DNA from: Aphodomonas sp964553125
GTDB taxonomy: Bacteria; Bacillota; Clostridia; Christensenellales; Aristaeellaceae
NCBI GenBank assembly: GCA_964553125.1
Contig: CAZKJW010000014.1
Coordinates: forward strand, 1 to 34,896
DNA: 34,896 nt
Direction of reading: 5' to 3'
Below are positions 1 through 7,856 of this stretch, one piece after another; position 1 is the stretch's first letter; the number at the start of each line of letters is the position of its first letter. Under the pieces are notes generated by a model that did no database searches, had not been told where the DNA came from, and worked only from the letters and a program-made list of their open reading frames with translations. Both the position numbers and the translations under genes were made by a program.

Positions 1-1
1 C

Positions 2-70
2 CGCATCAAGCTGATGCTGTCTGCCGCAAACAAGGCGATGGAAAGCGAGCGCCCGGCAGCGGCCTCTTGA
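2..70 (+). CDS. C-terminal end of an unknown protein (partial)
   Basis: Only the last 22 codons and the TGA stop are inside the window. They read RIKLMLSAANKAMESERPAAAS. The frame is assigned because it runs open from the window edge to a stop just before a hairpin terminator and the next promoter. The peptide is too short to identify a family. Confidence 0.5.
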   Translation, partial: RIKLMLSAANKAMESERPAAAS

Positions 71-94
71 CGGCAGTTTTCTTCCCTGTTCGCA

Positions 95-123
95 TTGCAA
101 CCCGCGGGCGCCTGTGCTACAAT
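95..123 (+). promoter_or_regulatory. sigma-A type promoter for the MFS gene
   Basis: The -35 is TTGCAA (95-100), the spacer is exactly 17 bp and the -10 is TACAAT (118-123). Transcription would start near 130, giving a leader of about 105 nt before the MFS start codon. The -10 lies in the loop of the terminator hairpin at 108-134, so promoter and terminator overlap physically. Confidence 0.6.
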
Positions 124-141
124 GGCACGGGCGCTTTTCTT
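108..141 (+). terminator. intrinsic terminator of the upstream gene
   Basis: A 10-bp stem pairs GCGCCTGTGC (108-117) with GCACGGGCGC (125-134), with one G-U pair and a 7-nt loop. It is followed by TTTTCTT. It lies 38 bp after the stop of the partial upstream gene, the expected place for its terminator. Confidence 0.6.
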
Positions 142-235
142 ATGCGCTTATCACGACCGGAAGCCCGGCGCGTTCAGCGCCCGTTCATCCGGCAGCCTAC
201 TGGGCAAGAAACCACGGATAGAGAGAGCAATCGCG

Positions 236-1489
236 ATGGAGAAAACGAATTTCGCACGCACAAAATTTGCCTGCTACTACACCTATCTGGCAATGTCGTC
301 AGTGTTCAGCCTGCCGCCGCTGCTGTTTGCGACGTTCAGGTCGCTGTACGGAATCTCCTACACGCTGCTGGGAACGCTCGTGCTCGTGAACTTCTGCACG
401 CAGCTGTCGATCGATCTTGTGTTCAGCTTTTTCAGCAGGCATTTCAACATCCACAAAACCATCCGGCTTATGCCGCTTGTGACGGCGCTGGGCCTGTGCG
501 TCTACGCTTTCATCCCCATGGCGTTTCCGCAATACGCCTACGCAGGGCTCGTTGCCGGCACGCTGATCTTCTCGGTTGCGGCGGGGTTGGGCGAGGTGCT
601 GGTCAGCCCGACCATAGCGGCGCTGCCCTCGGAAACGCCGGACAAAGATATGAGCGTCCTCCACTCGCTTTACGGCTACGGCTTTGTCGGCGTTGTGTTC
701 ATCAGCACGCTCTATCTTCAGTTTGTTGGAAACGAATACTGGATGTATCTCGTCTTTTTCTGGGCCGTGCTGCCGGTGATCGCGTCCGCTCTGCTGGCGG
801 CTTCGCCCCTTCCGAACATGTCCACCGAGCCGGAGGGCGCAAAATCCGGCCGAAACCGCCAGCGCACAAAGGGGCTGCTCCTTTGCATGGCGTGCATTTT
901 CACAGGCGCTTGCGCCGAAAACACCATGTCCAACTGGATCTCCGTTTACACGGAAACCGTGCTTGGCATTTCCAAAGTGTGGGGCGATCTGCTCGGGATG
1001 TCCCTGTTCGCCATTCTGCTGGCGCTGACAAGAACCGTCTACGCCAAATACGGCAGGAACATCCAGAAAACGCTGCTGCTGGGCATGTCGGGCGCTGTGG
1101 TCTGCTATGTGGCAATCGCGTTTTCCCCAAGCGCCGTGTTTTCCCTTGCCGCGTGCGTCGCGCTGGGCATATGCACCTCGATGCTCTGGCCGGGAACGCT
1201 CATCCTCATGGAAGAAAAAATCCCCGCAGTCGGCGTTGCCGCCTATGCGCTCATGGCCGCCGGCGGAGACCTCGGCGCTTCCGTTGCGCCGCAGGCGCTG
1301 GGGATTATCGTGGATCAGATTGCGCTGACGCAATGGGCAGAGGCGCTCGGCGCGTCGCTGTCGCTGTCGCCGGAGCAGATCGGGTTCAAGGTGGGAATGC
1401 TGTTCGCCGTCGTGTTTCCGGCAGCGGGCATCCTTCTCCTGCTGTACATGAAGAAGTTTTTCAATCGGCAGCAGCGCATCGCGCCATAA
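236..1489 (+). CDS. MFS transporter
   Basis: This 417-residue, very hydrophobic protein has about 12 predicted membrane segments in two halves. A hydrophilic, basic central loop around residues 193-213 (EGAKSGRNRQRTKG) separates them, the usual layout of the major facilitator superfamily. The start MEKTNFARTKF at 236 is chosen because the N-terminal extension in the same frame back to 95 is not membrane-like and overlaps the promoter. The ribosome binding site is weak (GAGAGAG). The classical loop 2-3 MFS motif is degenerate, so the subfamily cannot be set. The following gene encodes a glutaminase-A/DUF4965-type protein, so import or export of a sugar- or peptide-like metabolite handled by that protein is possible, but this is inference from neighbourhood only. 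Confidence 0.8.
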   Translation: MEKTNFARTKFACYYTYLAMSSVFSLPPLLFATFRSLYGISYTLLGTLVLVNFCTQLSIDLVFSFFSRHFNIHKTIRLMPLVTALGLCVYAFIPMAFPQYAYAGLVAGTLIFSVAAGLGEVLVSPTIAALPSETPDKDMSVLHSLYGYGFVGVVFISTLYLQFVGNEYWMYLVFFWAVLPVIASALLAASPLPNMSTEPEGAKSGRNRQRTKGLLLCMACIFTGACAENTMSNWISVYTETVLGISKVWGDLLGMSLFAILLALTRTVYAKYGRNIQKTLLLGMSGAVVCYVAIAFSPSAVFSLAACVALGICTSMLWPGTLILMEEKIPAVGVAAYALMAAGGDLGASVAPQALGIIVDQIALTQWAEALGASLSLSPEQIGFKVGMLFAVVFPAAGILLLLYMKKFFNRQQRIAP

Positions 1490-1613
1490 TGCGGCGCGCC
1501 CCCGAAATCCGCTGAAACCCTTTGAAGGTTCACGGCGCTGCGGCGGAGAATATACCAGCAGCACACTGCGCGGTGCAGACCGCTGCCCGCCGCGTTCCGC
1601 ACCCCGTACCCCT

Positions 1614-1631
1614 CAGGCAGATTTCTGCCTG
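1614..1631 (+). promoter_or_regulatory. leader hairpin just upstream of the ribosome binding site
   Basis: A perfect 7-bp stem, CAGGCAG-ATTT-CTGCCTG, lies 10 bp before the AAAGGAG ribosome binding site of the DUF4965 gene. No T-run follows, so it is not an intrinsic terminator. It could stabilise the mRNA 5' end or affect translation. No clear promoter was found in the 167 bp before this gene, so co-transcription with the MFS gene is likely. Confidence 0.35.
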
Positions 1632-1656
1632 CTGTCAATAGAAAGGAGTAACCCTC

Positions 1657-3594
1657 ATGATGGATCGCATTCCCGCGCTTCCCCTGATTGCCAACGATCC
1701 TTATTTCTCCATCTGGATGCCCGGCGACACCCTGACCTATACCAACACCACGCACTGGACCGGCGCGCCCAAGCCGCTTCACGGCGATATCGTCATCGAC
1801 GGGCGGAAATATCACTGGCTTGGCCATACTCATTCCCCCGCCCTGCCGACGCGCGCGCTTACGGTTACGCCCACCAAAACGTTCAGCGTTCTGGAAGCAG
1901 ACGGCGTTGAGCTGAAGGTCTCCTTCTGGTCGCCCGCCCTGCCGGACGATCTGGATGTGCTCTCCGCGCCGGTGACATTCGTTGATCTCTCCGTCGCCAG
2001 CACGGACGGAAAGAGCCATCAGGTGGATATTGCGCTGACCGCATCGGCGCAGCTGTGCTATGACGGCGAAGCGGCTCCCGCCATGGATTCCGCAACTTAC
2101 GATCTGGACGGGCTGCACACGGCCTATATCGGCCAGAAGCAGCAGCGCGTGCTGGGGCATTCCGGCGACCACATCACGATCGACTGGGGCTATCTGTATA
2201 TGGCGTCCCGTCAGGGCGTAGTGAAAGACCAGCCCCGCGGCCTCACCTTCCAGTGGAGCGGCGAAGCAACCTCCGCGTCCGCCAAGGCCAGCGTGCTTCT
2301 GGGCTACGACGATATCGGCTCCATCAACTATTTCGGCGTCATCTGCCGCAGCTGGTATATGCGCGCCAGAAAGACCATCGTGGATGCGCTGCGGGAATTC
2401 GACCGGCGGCACGACGAGCTGGCCGCTGCGTGCGAGCAGCTGGACGCGGCGGTGATGGCTGAAGCCGAGGAGATCGGCGGAGAGGATTATCGGCTGATTG
2501 CATGTGCCGCATGGCGGCACACCTTTGCCGCGCACAAGCTGATTGCCACGCCCGACGGCCACATGGCGTTTCTTTCCAAGGAAAACGATTCCAACGGCTG
2601 CATCGGCACGGTGGACGTCAGCTACCCCTCCATTCCGCTTTTCCTGAAATACTGTCCGGAGCTGGTCAACGCGCTATGCCGCCCGGTGCTTGCCTTCGCG
2701 TCCCTTCCCGTATGGGACTGCGATTTTGCCCCTCACGACGTCGGCCGGTATCCCTATGCGACGGGACAGGTTTATGCAGCGCGCAAAAATGCCGCAAACG
2801 GCGTGGTGCATCCGCCGTATTATCTCTACCCCGCCGGAACGGACGCTTATGATTTCCACTATCAGATGCCCGTGGAGGAATGCGGCAACATGCTGATCAT
2901 GCTGGAAGCAGCGATGACCTTCGGCGCGGATACAGCGCTTGCCGAAAGCAACCTCCCCATTCTGGAGAAATGGGTCAAGTATCTCGACCGCTACGGCGAG
3001 GATCCCGGCGATCAGCTGTGTACGGACGACTTTGCCGGCCATCTCAGCCGGAATATCAACCTTGCCGCCAAGGCCATCGTGGGCGTTGCGTGCTACGGCC
3101 GCATCATGAAGCGGTTCGGCCGCACGGACGAAGCGCTGCTTTGGGAAAAGCGCGCGCATGAAATGGCGGACAGCTGGCTGGAGCGCGCCAAAGGCGAACA
3201 CAACACTGCGCTCACCTTCGACGGAAACGGCTGGAGCATGAAATATAACCTCGTCTGGGATCTGGTGCTTGGGCTGAATCTTCTGCCGGAAGCGTTCTAT
3301 CAGGCGGAGACGGAGAGCTACCTGCCGCTCATCAATGAGTTCGGGCTTCCGCTCGACTCCCGCGCCGACTATACCAAGTCCGACTGGCTGGTTTGGGTCG
3401 CCGCCATGTCCGCCGACAAAGAGGTGTTTGGCAAGCTCATCGCGCCGCTCGCGCATTATCTGCGCACCACCTCCACCCGCGTTCCTTTCTCAGACTGGTA
3501 CGACACCAAGACCGGGCGCTATGTGGCCTTTATTGCCCGCAGCGTGCAGGGCGGCGTGTACATGCCCATGCTGACGAAACAGGCGCGCGGTTAA
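1657..3594 (+). CDS. glutaminase A family / DUF4965 domain protein
   Basis: This 645-residue protein starts at ATG 1657 behind AAAGGAG. The N-terminus (PLIANDPYFSIWMPGDTLT, TTHWTGAPKPL) matches the DUF4964 start of the glutaminase-A (GtaA-like) family. Further family signatures are FAPHDVGRYPYATG and MPVEECGNMLIM in the centre and SRADYTKSDWLVW plus PFSDWYDTKTG near the C-terminus (DUF4965/DUF1793, an alpha-toroid resembling glycoside hydrolases). Fungal GtaA members are secreted and annotated as glutaminases. This one has no signal peptide, so it should act in the cytosol, and its true substrate is unknown. The usual C-terminal hallmark around the final SVQGGVYMPML is present, so it looks complete. 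A strong terminator follows 19 bp after the stop, ending the MFS-DUF4965 unit. Confidence 0.82.
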   Translation: MMDRIPALPLIANDPYFSIWMPGDTLTYTNTTHWTGAPKPLHGDIVIDGRKYHWLGHTHSPALPTRALTVTPTKTFSVLEADGVELKVSFWSPALPDDLDVLSAPVTFVDLSVASTDGKSHQVDIALTASAQLCYDGEAAPAMDSATYDLDGLHTAYIGQKQQRVLGHSGDHITIDWGYLYMASRQGVVKDQPRGLTFQWSGEATSASAKASVLLGYDDIGSINYFGVICRSWYMRARKTIVDALREFDRRHDELAAACEQLDAAVMAEAEEIGGEDYRLIACAAWRHTFAAHKLIATPDGHMAFLSKENDSNGCIGTVDVSYPSIPLFLKYCPELVNALCRPVLAFASLPVWDCDFAPHDVGRYPYATGQVYAARKNAANGVVHPPYYLYPAGTDAYDFHYQMPVEECGNMLIMLEAAMTFGADTALAESNLPILEKWVKYLDRYGEDPGDQLCTDDFAGHLSRNINLAAKAIVGVACYGRIMKRFGRTDEALLWEKRAHEMADSWLERAKGEHNTALTFDGNGWSMKYNLVWDLVLGLNLLPEAFYQAETESYLPLINEFGLPLDSRADYTKSDWLVWVAAMSADKEVFGKLIAPLAHYLRTTSTRVPFSDWYDTKTGRYVAFIARSVQGGVYMPMLTKQARG

Positions 3595-3612
3595 TCGCAC
3601 CGAAACACAGAA

Positions 3613-3645
3613 AAGCCAAGCTGCATTTTACAGCTTGGCTTTTTT
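3613..3645. terminator. bidirectional intrinsic terminator
   Basis: A perfect 11-bp stem, AAGCCAAGCTG / CAGCTTGGCTT (3613-3623, 3631-3641), has a 7-nt loop and a T6 run on the plus strand. On the minus strand the hairpin is followed by TTTT. It sits between the convergent DUF4965 (plus) and YunG-like (minus) genes and can end both transcripts. Confidence 0.9.
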
Positions 3646-3677
3646 ATCCCCTTGCGCGGCACGGCACGCCGCCGTCG

Positions 3678-4070
3678 TCACGCTTCGCCGTTCATCCGGC
3701 GCATCAAAACGGCATAGCGTTCCCGCTTGATCGGGTCGTTCATTCTCGCCGCCATATCGGCCGGTAAGCCCGCCCGATAAAAATCCGCGGTGATCGGCTC
3801 GGCGAACTGCTCGCTGCTCAGATCGACAATTTCGCCGTTGAGGAGATTGTAGTAATGAATTTCCGTCTGCGCAATTCTCAGTTCATAAACCTCTCCGCCG
3901 AAGGCTTCCTGCACGGCGGCAGCCGTCACAAAGCATTGCCCCTTCGCCGCATTTCCGTCCGGCCATTTTTCCCGCAGCGACGGGCTGCAACTTTCCCTGC
4001 ACCAAGCCTTCTTCAGCTTGCGATAGAAAGGCAGCAGAAGCTCCGCCGTTGCCTTTTTCTCCGTGAACAT
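3678..4070 (-). CDS. YunG-like protein of unknown function
   Basis: This is a 130-residue soluble protein. The segment WCRESCSPSLREKWP followed by GQCFVTAAAVQEAFGG and then HYYNLLNGEIVDLSSEQF matches my recollection of the Bacillus YunG family (W-rich start, GQC-VTA-V-FGG, HY-N-NG--DL-QF). The conserved Cys (in GQC), His (in IHYYN) and Asp (in VDLS) would suit a cysteine-peptidase-like fold, but this is inference and no activity is established. The ATG at 4070 has GGAGGA about 9 nt upstream. It is the last gene of the SpoIID-trmN unit: the gap to the trmN stop is 43 bp and the shared terminator at 3613-3645 follows. Confidence 0.7.
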   Translation of the reverse strand: MFTEKKATAELLLPFYRKLKKAWCRESCSPSLREKWPDGNAAKGQCFVTAAAVQEAFGGEVYELRIAQTEIHYYNLLNGEIVDLSSEQFAEPITADFYRAGLPADMAARMNDPIKRERYAVLMRRMNGEA

Positions 4071-4113
4071 CCCGCGCCCTCCTCCGCCGCATCAGCACAT
4101 GCGCCAGTCTTTT

Positions 4114-4845
4114 TTATCGGTAGATTCGCTCCAGCGCCGCCTTGTCGCTGAGAAACAGCGGCGGCAGCGCGCGCAGGCCGGGCTTCGCGCCGCGCACGGC
4201 CTCCACAAGCGCCAGCTTCGCCTCGCGTTCCGGCGCGCCGTGAACAAGCCGCAGCTTCTTCGGCTCAAGGTTTTCCCGCGCAAGCGCGGAAAACAGTTCC
4301 GCCAGCCGTCTGGCCGGAAAACACAGGCAGAACGCGCCGCCATTGCGCAGCAGTTTCGACGCGCTCCGGCACACCGCGGCAATATCCGACGCGCCCTCGC
4401 GCACAGCCGCATCCCGCGCCCCGGCGGCAGGCGTGCCAGCCTTTTCGCCGTAGGGCGGGTTAGAAATGGCGAGATCATATCGCCCGCAGCCAAGCAGGCG
4501 CGGCGCAGCCTCCAGCCGCACGGCATGAACCTTCACGCGTCCGCTCATCCCGCTGATGCGCGCGCTGCGCACGGCGCGGTCGGCCGCCTCCGCGTCCATT
4601 TCCACCGCGTCAAACCTTGCGCCGGGCATTCTTGCGCAAACAAGCAGCGGCAGCACGCCGCTGCCGCTTCCCAAATCGACCGCACAGGCCGCGCCCATGC
4701 GTCCTCCTGCCGCGAAAGCGGCCAATAAAACCGAATCCGTGCCGAAGCAGAACTTCTCCGGCCGCTGCAAAACGTACATTCCATCGCGCTGGAGATCGTC
4801 CAGCCGCTCGCCCGGCAGCACGGGCACGCCGCGAAAGCGTTCCAT
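4114..4845 (-). CDS. tRNA1(Val) (adenine(37)-N6)-methyltransferase family protein (TrmN6/YabB type)
   Basis: This 243-residue class I SAM-dependent methyltransferase has the N-terminal QRPEKFCFGTDSVLLAAF segment, typical of the TrmN6/YfiC/YabB family. The SAM-binding loop DLGSGSGVLPLL is followed by the acidic end of strand 2 (VEMDAEA). The catalytic NPPY motif (ISNPPYGEK) is typical of enzymes that methylate exocyclic amino groups. The family methylates A37 of tRNA(Val), although some members act on other positions. The stop of the SpoIID gene and the ATG at 4845 overlap in TGATG, so translation is probably coupled. A GTG at 4848 is an alternative start. The enzyme's presence in an operon with a cell-wall protein is probably incidental. 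Confidence 0.85.
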   Translation of the reverse strand: MERFRGVPVLPGERLDDLQRDGMYVLQRPEKFCFGTDSVLLAAFAAGGRMGAACAVDLGSGSGVLPLLVCARMPGARFDAVEMDAEAADRAVRSARISGMSGRVKVHAVRLEAAPRLLGCGRYDLAISNPPYGEKAGTPAAGARDAAVREGASDIAAVCRSASKLLRNGGAFCLCFPARRLAELFSALARENLEPKKLRLVHGAPEREAKLALVEAVRGAKPGLRALPPLFLSDKAALERIYR

Positions 4846-7625
4846 CACTCGACCGTCAGCACCTTGAGATACTGCGTGGCGGCGTAGCCTTCCGTGCCGT
4901 CCTCGGTGCGGATCTTGCTCCAGTCGCCGCTTTGCGAGAGAATGGTCACGCCCGCGCCGTTTTTGAGCTTCATCACCATGTCGGCGGATTTGCTCGCCTT
5001 CTTGCGCACGACAAGCTGCGAATCGGCGTCCTCAAGCGTCACCTGCGCGACGTCGTATTTCAGGCGCGCAAACTCGGCATGCATGTAGCCCTGAAGCGAG
5101 CCGCTCCGCACGAGCAGCCACGAGCCGTCCGCGCTGTAGTGCAGCACCTCAATCGCCTCGCCCTGCTTGAGCGAGCCGGTGATGTCGGCCAGATCGTCCA
5201 TGGTCTGGCGCAGGTGCAGCGTGGCGCTCCGGGAGTCCATATCCACCTTGCCGGTGTTGAGCACCTTGGTGTAGCTTGCGGTATCCTCGGCAGGCGCGGC
5301 GGTTTCCTCCGCGGCGTTCGGGTCGTCGAAGCGGACGAACTTCGCCGCAACGTAGCCGGTCAGCCCCTTGGCGATGACCTTATACCAGCTGGAGTTGGTG
5401 GTGTTGATGAGCGTAACCTCGCTGCCGCTGGCAATCTTGGTCAGCACGTCCGCATCGGACGACGCGCCAGCGCGCATGTTGACGGGCTCGCCGTCGTCGG
5501 TCACAAGCCAGATTGCCTTGCCGTAGACGACGTCCGCATTGGCAGCAAGGTTCTTTTCGGTCACGGCCGCCGGGTTTGCGGAGGAAAGATATTCCGCGGC
5601 AATATAGCCCGTCGTGCCGTCATACTCCACCTTGCACCAGCTGCCGCTCTTTTCAAGCACCTGCACTTCGGTGCCGTAGGGCAAACGCTTGAGAATCGCC
5701 GCCGTGGTGCGCGCCTTTTTGCGCAGGTTCACGTTGGAATCCTCCTCGCAGACGACCCACGCGGCCTCGCCGCTCTTTGCGGCGGGCGCGGTCGGCGTCG
5801 GCTGCACGGTCGCGGTAGGCTGCGCCTGCTCCGGCTCGGCTTCGAGTTTTTGCAGATAGCGGCTGAGCACGTAGCCGGTGAGCTTGTCGGTATAAATCTT
5901 CGTCCAGCTGCCCTCAGTTTCCAGTACGGTCACAACCGCGCCGTTTTCCACAGCGCCAAGGCGCTCCGAACGGGCGCTGGCCTGCTGGCGCACGTTGAGC
6001 GTTCCGGAGGAAAGCGTCACCTTCGCCTGCTCGGCGGCAGCCGCCTCAATCTGCGGCTCGCTCTCCTCATAGAGAAGATAGTCGCTCTTGACGTAGCCTT
6101 CCTTGCCGTCGTAGGCGATCTTCGCCCACTCGCCGCTCTGGATGACCTCAACCTCCTCACCGTCGCGAATCTTGGTGAGAATCTTGCCGGATGTGGAGGG
6201 CGTCTTGCGCATGTTCAGCTTTTCCGTCGATTTGCTCAGCGTCACGGTTGCCCTGACCTGCGTGACGAGCTTCTGCGCATCCTCCACGGGCGCGGGCGTG
6301 GGCGCCGCCTCGACGGGCTTGCCGCTGATGGAGCTTGCCAGACTGCGCACGAATTCCATGCGCACGCGGCTGACGCCGGTGTAGTAGAAGCCGAGAATCT
6401 GCGCGTAGTTGTAGCCGGTGTTGGCCATCTGCGCCGCGCCGCGCTGGCTCATGCCTACGCCGTGACCCCAGCGCCGCGCATACACGCGGAAGCCTTTTTC
6501 TTCCTTGACGACGGAGAACAGTTCGTTCTGCGCGCTGTTGAGCTTGAGGCTGAGCGCGTTTTTCACCGTGTCAAACACGGGAATGGAAACGGTGACGGTC
6601 TTGTCCTTGTTGTACGTCGCCTTGACGGTCATGTTGGTGTACAGCCGGCTCGGCGCGTCGTATTTGGGCGTATCGAAGGAAACGCTGTTGATTTTTGTGA
6701 TGCTCACCTGCGAGGCCGACAGCCCCGTTTTCGCGGCGATTGCCGCCGCAATCATTTCATACGCGCTGGTGGACGTGCCATAGGAGGGGCTGGAGTAGAT
6801 CATGTAGCTCTTGACGGACGAATTGGGATTCTCCAGATCGAACGGATCGTCCTTCATCTGGAGATACGGCAGCTGCTTGCCGCCCCAGTAGTTGCTGTTC
6901 GTTTCGGTCTGTCCGCCGTTGGAGGCGCTGTAATACGCGCTGACGTACTCGTCGCCGTATTTCATGACGACGCCCCACGTTTCATCCACAGCCTTGATGC
7001 AGTTGGTTTTGCCGTAGTTGACGCCGCGGAACACCTGATGCTGCGTGGTGTCGGTCACGTCGTAGAGGCCGCCCGTCGTCTTGGCGCGGATGGCATAGGT
7101 GCGCGCCGCCACTGCCTGCGCCTTGAGCGCCTCAAGCGGCCAGCCGTTGTCCATTTCGTAGGGCAGAACGCCGTAGATGTAATCCTCGATGTACAGATGC
7201 GCAATCACATATCCCTTGCCGCCGGAAACGACGAACTGGATATCGCCGGGGTAGTAGTTGCTCGGCACAAGCGCCTGCGCGATTTTCACGGCGTTATAGC
7301 CGCTGCCGCCCGCATGACGCGTGAGCGTGAAGCCGCTGCCCATCGACTGCGAATCGAGATAGACGTTCCCGCCGGAAAAGCTGACGGTGACCTTCGAGCC
7401 GTCTTTCAGCTGGCGCGAAGTATCGCCGTTGACGGTGTAATCCCCGGCGATGGTCACAGTGTAGCTCGTACCCGACAACGTGGACAGCCACACCCGGATG
7501 GTGCCGTCGCGCTGCGTCGTATCGGCGACCAGCGGCGCAGGCTCTACCTTCACCGTCGCCGCAAAGGACGAAAGCGGCGCAAGGCACATGGCGACAATCA
7601 GCAGAACAGCCCAGCAGCGTTTCAT
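4845..7625 (-). CDS. secreted SpoIID/LytB domain protein with six bacterial SH3 domains
   Basis: This is a 926-residue protein. MKRCWAVLLIVAMCLAPLSSFA is a clear signal peptide. The start at 7625 has AAGGGAG 7 nt upstream, and the longer frame to 7715 would include the promoter. A SpoIID/LytB domain spans about residues 60-425. It has the catalytic-type Glu at E157 in YGVLPYEM, the family block ALKAQAVAARTYA, and the C-terminal signature WGHGVGMSQRGA (386-397). SpoIID proteins are lytic transglycosylases cutting denuded glycan strands. LytB relatives stimulate amidases. Six SH3b repeats follow (about 457-517, 534-592, 622-681, 704-765, 795-855, 860-920), several with the LNVR/LNMR and GYV signatures, joined by Pro/Thr/Ala linkers. 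It is much larger than sporulation SpoIID (about 340 residues) and is probably a vegetative wall enzyme anchored by its SH3 domains. Confidence 0.9.
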   Translation of the reverse strand: MKRCWAVLLIVAMCLAPLSSFAATVKVEPAPLVADTTQRDGTIRVWLSTLSGTSYTVTIAGDYTVNGDTSRQLKDGSKVTVSFSGGNVYLDSQSMGSGFTLTRHAGGSGYNAVKIAQALVPSNYYPGDIQFVVSGGKGYVIAHLYIEDYIYGVLPYEMDNGWPLEALKAQAVAARTYAIRAKTTGGLYDVTDTTQHQVFRGVNYGKTNCIKAVDETWGVVMKYGDEYVSAYYSASNGGQTETNSNYWGGKQLPYLQMKDDPFDLENPNSSVKSYMIYSSPSYGTSTSAYEMIAAAIAAKTGLSASQVSITKINSVSFDTPKYDAPSRLYTNMTVKATYNKDKTVTVSIPVFDTVKNALSLKLNSAQNELFSVVKEEKGFRVYARRWGHGVGMSQRGAAQMANTGYNYAQILGFYYTGVSRVRMEFVRSLASSISGKPVEAAPTPAPVEDAQKLVTQVRATVTLSKSTEKLNMRKTPSTSGKILTKIRDGEEVEVIQSGEWAKIAYDGKEGYVKSDYLLYEESEPQIEAAAAEQAKVTLSSGTLNVRQQASARSERLGAVENGAVVTVLETEGSWTKIYTDKLTGYVLSRYLQKLEAEPEQAQPTATVQPTPTAPAAKSGEAAWVVCEEDSNVNLRKKARTTAAILKRLPYGTEVQVLEKSGSWCKVEYDGTTGYIAAEYLSSANPAAVTEKNLAANADVVYGKAIWLVTDDGEPVNMRAGASSDADVLTKIASGSEVTLINTTNSSWYKVIAKGLTGYVAAKFVRFDDPNAAEETAAPAEDTASYTKVLNTGKVDMDSRSATLHLRQTMDDLADITGSLKQGEAIEVLHYSADGSWLLVRSGSLQGYMHAEFARLKYDVAQVTLEDADSQLVVRKKASKSADMVMKLKNGAGVTILSQSGDWSKIRTEDGTEGYAATQYLKVLTVE

Positions 7626-7705
7626 AGGTAAGCTCCCTTCAGCGCGTATGATAAGAAAATGGGGACGTTGTTTCAGTCTCGGCATTGTATATGAAGTCTC
7701 GTATA

Positions 7706-7734
7706 ATTGTAACATTTTCTTAATAATGCGTCAA
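7706..7734 (-). promoter_or_regulatory. sigma-A type promoter of the SpoIID-trmN-yunG unit
   Basis: On the minus strand the -35 is TTGACG (7734-7729), the spacer is 17 bp and the -10 is TACAAT (7711-7706). The transcript would begin near 7699, about 74 nt before the SpoIID start codon. The match argues for ordinary vegetative expression and not a sporulation sigma factor. Confidence 0.75.
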
Positions 7735-7788
7735 GGGTTGGAAACATGTTTTTGCCGCCGCGGCAAGCATTTCCTGCCGGAAGAAAGC

Positions 7789-7848
7789 AAAACGCGCGGG
7801 CAGATGCTCTCAGGGCCGCCCTGCGGCCCCAAAGAAACGCGCCCGCGC
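7789..7848 (-). terminator. nested double-hairpin terminator of the DUF2804 gene
   Basis: The outer arms GCGCGGGC / GCCCGCGC (7848-7841 and 7801-7794) enclose a perfect inner hairpin GGGCCGC-AGG-GCGGCCC (7829-7813). The minus strand then reads CGTTTT. It begins 9 bp after the DUF2804 stop codon. Confidence 0.65.
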
Positions 7849-7856
7849 CTGTGCCT

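Noticed and set aside
95..235. Longer N-terminus of the MFS protein
   Set aside because: The first 47 residues are not membrane-like and overlap the promoter and terminator. MEKTNFARTK at 236 is followed at once by the first membrane segment.
4617..7631. 1004-residue plus-strand frame opposite the SpoIID gene
   Set aside because: Arg/His-rich antisense shadow of a clear SpoIID/SH3 protein.
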